Of a DNA stretch of 12,205 nucleotides, positions 6,331-11,798 are shown one piece after another (within the stretch, counting starts at the first letter, position 1; each line of letters begins with the position of its first letter). Below the pieces are notes generated by a model that did no database searches, was not told the DNA's origin, and saw nothing but the letters and a program-made list of their open reading frames with translations. Origin of the DNA: JAHJSY01 sp964557155 (GTDB lineage: Bacteria; Patescibacteriota; Minisyncoccia; Minisyncoccales; GWA2-38-27). The position numbers were made by a program, and so were the translations under genes. The DNA lies in contig CAZKZC010000012.1 in NCBI GenBank assembly GCA_964557155.1, forward strand, positions 1-12,205, written 5' to 3'.

Positions 6331-7694
6331 AGCTTTATCTTTAATTCTTTTAGTTGAGTTTTGGATATTTCTGATGGAGCGTTCATCATTAAATCACGAC
6401 TGTCTCCTGTTTTAGGAAAAGCAATAACTTCTCTAATGGTTTCTTCTCCAAGCAACATAGCTAAAAGACGATCAAGTCCAGAAGCTATTCCACCATGAGG
6501 CGGTACGCCATATTTAAAGGCCTCTAACATATGACCAAAGTTTTCTTTCACTTCTTGCTTTTTATAGCCAATTATTTCAAAGACAACTTCAAGTGCTTCC
6601 GATTGATAATTTCTTATGCTACCACCACCAACTTCGGAACCATTCAAAACAATATCATATTGAGATGTTAGAATACTCTTTATATTCTTTTTCTTGAGTA
6701 GGTCGTCCATAAACTCTGGTTTTGGAGCTGAGAAAGGATTATGAGTAAATGTCCAGCCGTCTCCGTCTGTTTTTTTAAAGAAAGGAAAATCAATAACCCA
6801 GCAGAAGGCAAGTAAATTAGGATCTTTCTTATCTTTCCTCAAGTCGGGTCTATCAGTTTTGTATTTCTTCATTGCTTCGCTATAGGTAATTCTTGGAAAT
6901 GGTGTTTCTTGAATCTTCTTTTCCGGATATAGCTTTTCAACAAGAGAAATAAATAGCTTTTCTATAAGCTCTATAACATCTTCTTGATCAATAAAAGACA
7001 TTTCTAAATCTAATTGGGTATGTTCTGGTTGACGGTCCCCTCTTGGATCTTCATCTCGAAGACAACGAGCAATCTGGAAATACTTTTCAAAACCAGCTAT
7101 TTGTAATAACTGCTTATATTGCTGTGGCGACTGAGGCAAGGCATAGAACTTTCCCGTTTGCAATCTTGATGGGACAACAAAGTCCCTTGCTCCTTCCGGA
7201 GTTGACTTAGTTAACATCGGAGTTTCTATTTCCACAAACCCATCTTCTTCTAAAAAACTTCTTATAAAGCTAATTGCTTTTTGCCGATCAATAATATTTC
7301 TTTTCAATCTTTGTCTCCTTAAGTCAATATATCTATGGGTCATTCTCTTTTCTTCTGATATGTCGTATCCATCGCCTTCAATAGAAAAAGGAATAGTTTC
7401 TGCTTCAGATAAAACCTTTAATTCATTAATAAAAAGTTCTATTTCTCCTGTTTCTAGTTTAGGATTAATCATTTTGTCAGGTCTTTTAGAAATCTTTCCT
7501 TCAACCTCAATGACCCATTCAGGACGAATTTCTTTAGCAATGTCTGCCTTACAAACTAATTGCAAAATACCGCTGACATCTCTTAGGTCAATGAAAGTAA
7601 TTTTCCCATGAGATCTGATAGAATCAACCCAACCAGCAGTTTTAACCTTTTTGTCTAAATATTTATTTGTCTCTTTATTAAGTATTCTTTTCAT
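6318..7694 (-). CDS. aspS: Aspartyl-tRNA synthetase, bacterial type lacking the GAD domain
   Basis: It charges tRNA with Asp in the cytoplasm. Residues 1-105 form the OB-fold anticodon domain and the rest the class II catalytic core. Motif 1 lies near 150-165 (VEIETPMLTKSTPEGARDF), motif 2 near 208-230 (RCLRDEDPRGDRQPEHTQLD) and motif 3 near 402-412 (IASGLDRLLAM). GSEVGGGSIR (352-361) and IAFPKT are also typical. At 458 residues it is about 130 shorter than E. coli AspRS (590). The chain goes from DRPDLR directly to the WVIDFPFF strand, so the bacterial GAD insertion domain is gone. H29 resembles non-discriminating enzymes while K75 resembles discriminating ones, so use of tRNA-Asn cannot be settled. 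No Shine-Dalgarno is present, and the promoter implies a leaderless mRNA. Confidence 0.96.
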   Translation of the reverse strand: MKRILNKETNKYLDKKVKTAGWVDSIRSHGKITFIDLRDVSGILQLVCKADIAKEIRPEWVIEVEGKISKRPDKMINPKLETGEIELFINELKVLSEAETIPFSIEGDGYDISEEKRMTHRYIDLRRQRLKRNIIDRQKAISFIRSFLEEDGFVEIETPMLTKSTPEGARDFVVPSRLQTGKFYALPQSPQQYKQLLQIAGFEKYFQIARCLRDEDPRGDRQPEHTQLDLEMSFIDQEDVIELIEKLFISLVEKLYPEKKIQETPFPRITYSEAMKKYKTDRPDLRKDKKDPNLLAFCWVIDFPFFKKTDGDGWTFTHNPFSAPKPEFMDDLLKKKNIKSILTSQYDIVLNGSEVGGGSIRNYQSEALEVVFEIIGYKKQEVKENFGHMLEAFKYGVPPHGGIASGLDRLLAMLLGEETIREVIAFPKTGDSRDLMMNAPSEISKTQLKELKIKLWEK

Positions 7695-7701
7695 TAAATT
7701 T

Positions 7702-7730
7702 ATTATATAAAACTTTTAAAGCATTGACAA
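7702..7730 (-). promoter_or_regulatory. aspS promoter (TTGTCA-17-TATAAT)
   Basis: On the minus strand TTGTCA (7725-7730) stands 17 bp from a perfect TATAAT (7702-7707). The predicted start, near 7695, is next to the aspS ATG (7694), so the transcript would carry no usable leader. The -35 overlaps the csrA -35 on the other strand. Confidence 0.8.
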
Positions 7731-7752
7731 GATGCTTCAATTAAGATAGACT
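7724..7752 (+). promoter_or_regulatory. csrA promoter (TTGACA-17-TAGACT)
   Basis: A perfect TTGACA (7724-7729) and a moderate -10 TAGACT (7747-7752) are separated by 17 bp. The predicted start is near 7759, giving a leader of about 50 nt. Its -35 shares five bases with the aspS -35, so the two polymerase sites should exclude each other. Confidence 0.6.
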
Positions 7753-7781
7753 GAAACAATGTAGCTTTTTAAAAATATTAT

Positions 7782-7802
7782 AAAGGAACTTTGTGAAAGG
7801 AG
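7782..7802 (+). promoter_or_regulatory. Possible CsrA autoregulation site over the csrA ribosome-binding site
   Basis: Two GGA motifs (7785-7787 and 7799-7801) are 14 nt apart. The first is partly displayed in a small AAAG-GAA-CTTT hairpin (7782-7792), and the second is the Shine-Dalgarno AAAGGAG (7796-7802), 6 nt before the ATG. CsrA dimers bind paired GGA sites and often repress their own translation, so autoregulation is a reasonable inference. Confidence 0.4.
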
Positions 7803-7808
7803 TCCAAA

Positions 7809-8012
7809 ATGTTAGTTCTAAGCAGACGGAGAGATGAAGAGATTGTGATCGGTGACGATATAATAATTCTTATCGTAGATGTCCGAGGCGACAAAGTTCG
7901 TCTAGGCATAACCGCCCCCAAAGAAATACCAGTTCATCGCAGAGAAATATACGATGCCATTCAACGCGAAAAAACAAAAAATAAACAAAAACCGAAAGAC
8001 CCACCAGAATGA
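7809..8012 (+). CDS. csrA: Carbon storage regulator CsrA (RsmA family)
   Basis: CsrA is a small dimeric RNA-binding protein that binds GGA motifs in mRNA leaders and alters translation or stability. The 67-residue chain aligns along its length with E. coli CsrA: MLVLSRRRDEEIVIGDDI at the N-terminus and APKEIPVHRREIYDAIQREK in the C-terminal half. The RNA-contact residues R6 and the VHR-E-IY block are kept. The short tail KNKQKPKDPPE is variable. It has the strongest Shine-Dalgarno in the window (AAAGGAG). It is one of only two plus-strand genes and stands alone between a promoter and a terminator that overlaps its stop codon. No flagellar genes or FliW, common partners elsewhere, are visible, so its targets here are unknown. 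Confidence 0.97.
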   Translation: MLVLSRRRDEEIVIGDDIIILIVDVRGDKVRLGITAPKEIPVHRREIYDAIQREKTKNKQKPKDPPE

Positions 8013-8029
8013 TGGGTCTTTTTCTTTTC
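7995..8029. terminator. Bidirectional terminator between csrA and the 47-aa gene
   Basis: A perfect 9-bp stem AAAGACCCA/TGGGTCTTT (7995-8003 with 8013-8021) has a 9-nt loop containing the csrA stop codon and is followed by TTCTTTTC on the plus strand. On the minus strand the same hairpin is followed by CGGTTTTTG, so it can also end the murC-side unit. Confidence 0.9.
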
Positions 8030-8039
8030 TATAAATCAA

Positions 8040-8183
8040 TTAAATCATTGGATCTACTGGTGGTATTGGAGGTTGTCCTCCCCCATTTCCTTTTGAACCA
8101 AAAATTTTATCTTTGAAGATATAAACCAAAATTGCTATTATTACGACAACAGCAATGATTATTCCAATTGTTGTTCCGCTCAT
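8040..8183 (-). CDS. 47-aa single-helix membrane protein, unknown function
   Basis: An ATG at 8183 opens a 47-codon frame that is easily missed because of its size. The protein starts MSGTTIGIIIAVVVIIAILV, a near-perfect transmembrane helix (about 5-23). A short basic stretch KDKIFGSKG follows, then a Gly/Pro-rich tail GNGGGQPPIPPVDPMI. The tail should be cytoplasmic by the positive-inside rule. It is 58 nt downstream of murC on the same strand and just before the shared terminator, so it is probably the last gene of the thpR-murC unit. No Shine-Dalgarno is visible. The strong helix signal and the space it fills support it as real, but no homologue is recalled. Confidence 0.65.
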   Translation of the reverse strand: MSGTTIGIIIAVVVIIAILVYIFKDKIFGSKGNGGGQPPIPPVDPMI

Positions 8184-8241
8184 AAGCTATAAAAAAATTA
8201 AAAACATTAATAATGACCTTTCTTAGTTAATTCTCTTCTTT

Positions 8242-9495
8242 TTATATATTTGTGTCAAGCAATTTATACACATCTCCTGCTCCCATAATTATTACAACTT
8301 CTTCTCCTTTTAGCGTATCTTCTAAATATTTTTTAACCTTATCCTTCGGTAAATATTCTGCCCATGATCTATTAATTTTTTCTATAAGCTTTTTGGAGCT
8401 TACTTTTCCCTTGATATCTCCCTTTTCTCTTCCGGCAACATCGTAAATATCTACTATTATTAATTTGTCTATTGGAGCACTAGAAAATACTCTTACGAAA
8501 TCATTGAATAGGAAATGTGTTCTTTGATATTGATGCGGTTGGAAGATACACCAAATTTTCTTATCAGGAAATTTTTCTCTAGCGGCGGTCAAAGTCGCTT
8601 TTATTTCTGTTGGATGATGAGCATAGTCATGGATAATTTCCAATTTCCAATTTCCAATTTCCAATTTTCTCTGATCAAAACGCCTCCAAGAACCTTTATA
8701 TTCCGAAAGTGCTTCAAAAGAAACCTCATCAGGAATTTTTAAAATTCTAGCTATCTTTAGAACCAGAAGTGCATTTGAAACATTATGATCACCTGGTACT
8801 TTTAAGATCTTTTTTAATTCCTTGGCTTCTTCGTTTTCTAGATTAAATTTTCTTGCATCTATCAAATGACCATCTTTGGGCAGATGAGAAAAAAATTCTT
8901 TGAAAGTTTTAAGAATGTGCTCTAAATCTCTGTAATAATCTAAGTGTTCCTTTTCAATATTAGTTAAACCAATAATTTGAGGATAATAATTTAAAAGAGA
9001 GACCTTCCACTCATCCGCTTCTATGATTAAATATTTACTTTTGCCCTCTCTGAAATTAGTATCACCAAATTCTTTTAGCTTGGTACCGATAATCACCGTT
9101 GGATCAAATCCTGCCTTTATTAAAACCAAAGAAAGCATTGAACAAGTCGTGCTTTTCCCATGAGTGCCAGAAATAGCAATTGTAAAATACTCTTTAACCA
9201 CTTCTCCCAATGCTTCTGGATAACTAAAAAGCTTGGCTTTTTGACCTTTGGCTTGCTTGTATTCTGGATTATCGTTTTGAACTGCTGGACTATAAATAAC
9301 CAAATCAACATCTTTGGGAATATTTTCAGCTCTATGGGGCCCTAAAGAAACCTTGATTCCCTTTTCTTCTAGCTTTTCAATAACTTCTGAAAAAACTAAA
9401 TCAGAGCCAGTTATTTTATAACCCTTAGCTAAATAATACTGAGCTAAAGCACTCACTCCTATTCCTCCAATACCAATAAAATGAATCTTCTTCAT
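8242..9495 (-). CDS. murC: UDP-N-acetylmuramate--L-alanine ligase
   Basis: MurC adds the first amino acid, L-Ala, to UDP-MurNAc with ATP in cytoplasmic peptidoglycan synthesis. The N-terminal nucleotide-sugar domain has GIGGIGVSALAQ (8-19). The central ATPase domain has the P-loop GTHGKSTT (110-117) and EADEW. The C-terminal Mur domain has DYAHHPTEI and FQPHQYQRT, ending at MGAGD. Length 417 is slightly below E. coli (491). The stretch KLEIGNWKLEII just before HDYAHHP is encoded by a heptanucleotide repeat, yet adds only about three residues relative to other MurC proteins. The start overlaps the thpR stop (ATGA), so the pair is coupled. With the D,D-carboxypeptidase it shows the organism makes peptidoglycan. 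Confidence 0.97.
   Translation of the reverse strand: MKKIHFIGIGGIGVSALAQYYLAKGYKITGSDLVFSEVIEKLEEKGIKVSLGPHRAENIPKDVDLVIYSPAVQNDNPEYKQAKGQKAKLFSYPEALGEVVKEYFTIAISGTHGKSTTCSMLSLVLIKAGFDPTVIIGTKLKEFGDTNFREGKSKYLIIEADEWKVSLLNYYPQIIGLTNIEKEHLDYYRDLEHILKTFKEFFSHLPKDGHLIDARKFNLENEEAKELKKILKVPGDHNVSNALLVLKIARILKIPDEVSFEALSEYKGSWRRFDQRKLEIGNWKLEIIHDYAHHPTEIKATLTAAREKFPDKKIWCIFQPHQYQRTHFLFNDFVRVFSSAPIDKLIIVDIYDVAGREKGDIKGKVSSKKLIEKINRSWAEYLPKDKVKKYLEDTLKGEEVVIIMGAGDVYKLLDTNI
8635..8667. repeat. Heptanucleotide tandem repeat inside murC
   Basis: Four complete AATTTCC units plus AATTT occur in a row. On the coding strand this is repeated TTGGAAA, read in all three frames in turn. A related TTGGATA tract lies in fmt (12157-12187), in the opposite orientation relative to the coding strand. 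Confidence 0.9.
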
Positions 9496-9992
9496 GTTTT
9501 TAATTCAAACGATTCAAGTATAATATATTCTGGTCCGCCCTTTTTTAAAACGCTTTCCATAACTTCAATAGAATTAACTTCAAATTCTAGATTAATATCT
9601 TCGTCAATTTGAGGCCTTTCTTCAAGTTCTATTCTATTCCAATCCCACTTTCTAATTCTCGCCAAAGTAATATGAGGAATTAAATTAAGTTCATCTATTT
9701 TAGGTCCTGTTGCCCAAACCATACGAGGAGTTTTGCCTATAGGTCCATAACATATCTTATCTAGCTTAATATTGAAAGAATTATTTTTTTCGGCAAGCTC
9801 TTGAGTGTCTTTCAAAACATCTAGCAATTCTCCATCCGAAACATAACCTAAAAATTCCAAAGTAATATGCAAATTATCTTTCTTTGTCCACTTGGCTGGC
9901 AAGTCAGACCACTTCTCCGTATGAAAGGCCAAACCTTTCTTAACATCCCCCGGTAAATTTATAGCAATAAATATCCTATGTCTATTTTTCAT
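9492..9992 (-). CDS. thpR: RNA 2',3'-cyclic phosphodiesterase (ThpR/LigT, 2H family), shortened
   Basis: Members of this family hydrolyse 2',3'-cyclic phosphate ends of RNA and can join 2'-5' linkages in vitro. Both catalytic HxT motifs of the 2H fold are present: H42-I-T44 (LHITLEFLG) and H107-I-T109 (IPHITLARIRK). RIFIAINLP opens the fold and PRMVWATGP (89-97) is the usual central strand. Only about 10 residues separate VWATGP from the second motif, where typical members have about 35, so a helix-containing segment is missing. Total length is 166 against about 176 in E. coli, so the loss is partly offset elsewhere. It ends overlapping murC by four bases. There is no Shine-Dalgarno, and AT-rich -10-like sequence lies directly upstream. 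Confidence 0.9.
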   Translation of the reverse strand: MKNRHRIFIAINLPGDVKKGLAFHTEKWSDLPAKWTKKDNLHITLEFLGYVSDGELLDVLKDTQELAEKNNSFNIKLDKICYGPIGKTPRMVWATGPKIDELNLIPHITLARIRKWDWNRIELEERPQIDEDINLEFEVNSIEVMESVLKKGGPEYIILESFELKT

Positions 9993-10016
9993 AATATTAT
10001 AATATATTCATCCATA

Positions 10017-10044
10017 TTGACATAACTTCCACAAAATGTAAAAT
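10017..10044 (+). promoter_or_regulatory. Promoter of the 110-aa orphan (TTGACA-16-TAAAAT)
   Basis: A perfect TTGACA (10017-10022) is followed after 16 bp by TAAAAT (10039-10044). The predicted start is near 10051, leaving a leader of about 45 nt. On the minus strand the same TGACA box could act as a -35 (ATGTCA) for thpR, mirroring the aspS/csrA arrangement. Confidence 0.7.
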
Positions 10045-10096
10045 AATGGATTAAATGTAAATCTAGAACTTTAACAACTTAATAGGGAGATGTATT

Positions 10097-10429
10097 ATGA
10101 AATCAAGAGAAAAAATCAAAATAGGTCATATTGTTATAGTAGAAACATGTGCAATATATAGCATAGGAATTGTGACTGGAATACGTTCAACAGCACCTCT
10201 TTTCGAAATTCACTTACTTTCGGGAAGAAAATCAACGTATTATAATTGCAATTTAACTCCGATTGCTTATATAGTTCTAAATTTAGACGAAAAATTAGAG
10301 CTTGCTGTAAAAGCTTTGATTTCCGAAAAATATCATTATCTTTTAGATAAAACCAAAGATGGAGAAATGTTGACTAGGGAAGAGACAGAAATTATTAAAA
10401 AAGATATTAAAAAACTCATTGAATCTTGA
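10097..10429 (+). CDS. Orphan 110-aa protein, unknown function
   Basis: No family is recognised. Residues 1-58 alternate hydrophobic and polar residues in short strands (IGHIVIVE, SIGIVTGI, LFEIHLLSG, STYYNCNL), suggesting a small beta-barrel of SH3 or Tudor type. Residues 62-110 look helical and charged, ending EIIKKDIKKLIES. There is no signal peptide or membrane segment, so it is probably cytoplasmic. It has its own strong promoter, a good Shine-Dalgarno AGGGAG (10084-10089, 7 nt before the ATG) and a dedicated terminator, making it an independent gene on the otherwise rarely used plus strand. A nucleic-acid or protein-binding adaptor role would suit the predicted fold but is speculative. 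Confidence 0.8.
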   Translation: MKSREKIKIGHIVIVETCAIYSIGIVTGIRSTAPLFEIHLLSGRKSTYYNCNLTPIAYIVLNLDEKLELAVKALISEKYHYLLDKTKDGEMLTREETEIIKKDIKKLIES

Positions 10430-10442
10430 TTTCAAAAAACTC

Positions 10443-10482
10443 AAAGCTCAGATCAAAACAACGATTTGAGCTTTTTCTTTTT
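10443..10482 (+). terminator. Rho-independent terminator of the orphan gene
   Basis: AAAGCTCA (10443-10450) pairs with TGAGCTTT (10467-10474), with a GATC/GAT extension possible in the loop. CTTTTTCTTTTTC follows. It starts 13 nt after the stop codon. Confidence 0.85.
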
Positions 10483-10527
10483 CTTCATGTATTTCATAAC
10501 AACAAAACAAAACCAAGCCATGATAAA

Positions 10528-10565
10528 AATTCCAAAAACTACAATACTCTATAGTGCTGTAGTTT
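10528..10565. repeat. 38-bp palindromic repeat, copy B (downstream of the TrpR-like gene)
   Basis: It matches copy A (11166-11203) at 35 of 38 positions in the same orientation. Its dyad is imperfect because two of the differences fall in one arm, giving one mismatch and one G-U pair. On the minus strand the hairpin is followed by TTTTTGG, so it probably also ends the TrpR-like transcript. Confidence 0.85.
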
Positions 10566-10573
10566 ATAGAACT

Positions 10574-11080
10574 TTATTTTAGAGCTTTATTTATTTGTTG
10601 ATATATTTGAGATTTGCGATCTAATTTATTTAAAGATTTTTTGACTCTTTCCTTTTGTTTTTCGTTCATTGTTTTTATTACATCTTCCATTAAAAGCTGT
10701 GGCCAGAACATAATAGGATACCGTTTTTTAAGCTTTTTAAATTCACTATATTCTGATTGTGTTTTTTTAGATTCTTTCCGCTCAGTTCTTTTTGCAATTA
10801 ATCTAAAACCTTGTCCTGATTCTAATAACCATTGATTTATTTTAGATATTGTAGTCGGGCTTGTCTTTAGTAAGTTTTGAATTTCTTGATAATCTTTTCC
10901 GTTAATTAACATTTTTGCAACCTTAATTCTTCTAGCTATCATCACAGTTTCCTGTTTTGTTAGTAAATCAGTTATAAAATCCATTATTTCTTCTGGCCCA
11001 TTTAAAACAGAAATTGCTTCACAAAACTCTTGTAATAAATTGGCTTTCTCTGTGCTTGAAATTGTTGAATATTTTTTCAT
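10574..11080 (-). CDS. TrpR/YerC-like DNA-binding regulator with C-terminal extension
   Basis: Residues 1-98 match the TrpR-related YerC/YecD family. A helical N-terminus (LLQEFCEAISVLNGPEEIMDF) is followed by RRIKVAKMLINGKDYQEIQ and the helix-turn-helix LKTSPTTISKINQWL, with the usual GQGFRLI after it. Family members are about 100 residues; this one has a further 70-residue Lys-rich tail (about 100-168) predicted helical, of unknown role. Tryptophan is not an established ligand for YerC proteins. The gene is alone between two copies of a 38-bp palindrome, which could be operators, terminators or both. No Shine-Dalgarno is visible. An extended -10 (TGTTATAAT, complement of 11156-11164) may start its transcript. 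Confidence 0.88.
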   Translation of the reverse strand: MKKYSTISSTEKANLLQEFCEAISVLNGPEEIMDFITDLLTKQETVMIARRIKVAKMLINGKDYQEIQNLLKTSPTTISKINQWLLESGQGFRLIAKRTERKESKKTQSEYSEFKKLKKRYPIMFWPQLLMEDVIKTMNEKQKERVKKSLNKLDRKSQIYQQINKALK

Positions 11081-11155
11081 ATTATTTTGATATGTTATTT
11101 TAATTTTATTTAAACTTTATTTCCCATCTAACCATTTATTCAATTATATTATTTA

Positions 11156-11164
11156 ATTATAACA
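11156..11164 (-). promoter_or_regulatory. Possible extended -10 promoter of the TrpR-like gene
   Basis: TGTTATAAT on the minus strand is a complete extended -10, but the -35 region falls inside the palindromic repeat copy A and matches poorly. A protein bound to the repeat would cover this promoter, which would allow autoregulation. The predicted start is near 11149, giving a leader of about 70 nt. Confidence 0.4.
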
Positions 11165-11165
11165 T

Positions 11166-11203
11166 AATTCTAAAAACTACAGCACTCTATAGTGCTGTAG
11201 TTT
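11166..11203. repeat. 38-bp palindromic repeat, copy A (upstream of the TrpR-like gene)
   Basis: This copy has perfect 14-bp arms (AAAACTACAGCACT and its complement) around a CTAT loop, with T-runs on both strands. It is 19 nt after the efp stop codon and can act as the efp terminator. The near-identical copy B is 638 bp away, in direct orientation. Confidence 0.9.
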
Positions 11204-11222
11204 TTTCTCAGCAAACATTCCC

Positions 11223-11798
11223 TTATTTTTTTTCTATTCGGCGGACATATTCTGACTTTTCGGTGTTTATCTCTATAATATCATCTTGCTGAATAAATAG
11301 GGGGGCGTTGATTTCGGCTCCTGTTTCTAGAGTTACCAATTTATTCCCACTTTGAGCTCGGTCTCCTTTTGTTCCAGGAGGAGCCTGACTAACTTTCAAG
11401 CTAATCTTAACTGGTAAAGATATATTGATTATTTCTTCATTAAATATTAAGGCCTCAACCTCTTGATTTGATTTTAAAAACTTAGCTATATCTCCTATCT
11501 GATCTTTTGATAATTCAAATCTTTTAGAAGAATTGTCTGATTCAGAGAAAACATATTTGTCTTTGTGGGAATATACAAACTTAGCTTTTAGTTTTGAGAG
11601 CTCGGCTTCTTCGAAGCTATCTGACCCTCGAAATGTTTGAGGAATAATATTCCCTGTGATTAAATTCTTCAACCTAGCTTGCAATACCGAAGAGCCCCTT
11701 GCTTTAAACATGGCTGAGGCCTCAACTATTTCATAAGGTTGGCTGTTATATATAATTCTTGAGCCTTTTCTTAGCTCAGAGTAAGGGATTAAAGTCAT
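11223..11798 (-). CDS. efp: Translation elongation factor P, Arg-tip variant
   Basis: EF-P binds between the P and E sites and relieves ribosome stalling on polyproline. The 191-residue length and three-barrel layout are normal. RLKNLITGNIIPQTFRGSD ends domain I and lies at the start of domain II, and VKISLKVSQAPPGTKGDRA leads into domain III. The tip of domain I reads FKARGSSV, putting R34 where E. coli has the modified K34. An arginine at this site is known from Pseudomonas and Neisseria type EF-P, where EarP rhamnosylates it; no earP is in the window. The start overlaps fmt by 23 bp and has a Shine-Dalgarno AGAGGA. The sortase fusion, with 18 Glu-Pro units and PP pairs, lies in the same region, but a link is speculative. 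Confidence 0.95.
   Translation of the reverse strand: MTLIPYSELRKGSRIIYNSQPYEIVEASAMFKARGSSVLQARLKNLITGNIIPQTFRGSDSFEEAELSKLKAKFVYSHKDKYVFSESDNSSKRFELSKDQIGDIAKFLKSNQEVEALIFNEEIINISLPVKISLKVSQAPPGTKGDRAQSGNKLVTLETGAEINAPLFIQQDDIIEINTEKSEYVRRIEKK

Noticed and set aside
8635..8667. Short tandem repeats considered as a CRISPR array
   Set aside because: The 7-nt units are directly adjacent without spacers and lie within the murC frame; no cas genes are present.
9996..10023. TATAAT with ATGTCA 16 bp upstream as the thpR promoter
   Set aside because: The predicted transcript start would fall inside the thpR start codon. The AT-rich region may hold a shifted -10, but no site could be chosen with confidence.
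10463..10528. Minus-strand 22-codon frame with a hydrophobic stretch and KKKKK (MAWFCFVVMKYMKKKKK)
   Set aside because: It has no Shine-Dalgarno or promoter, overlaps the terminator of the plus-strand orphan, and follows a terminator-like repeat. It could be a remnant of a small membrane protein, but that cannot be supported.
10528..11203. Insertion sequence or transposon around the TrpR-like gene
   Set aside because: No transposase, no terminal inverted repeats in the usual arrangement and no target duplication are visible; the enclosed protein is a DNA-binding regulator of the YerC type.
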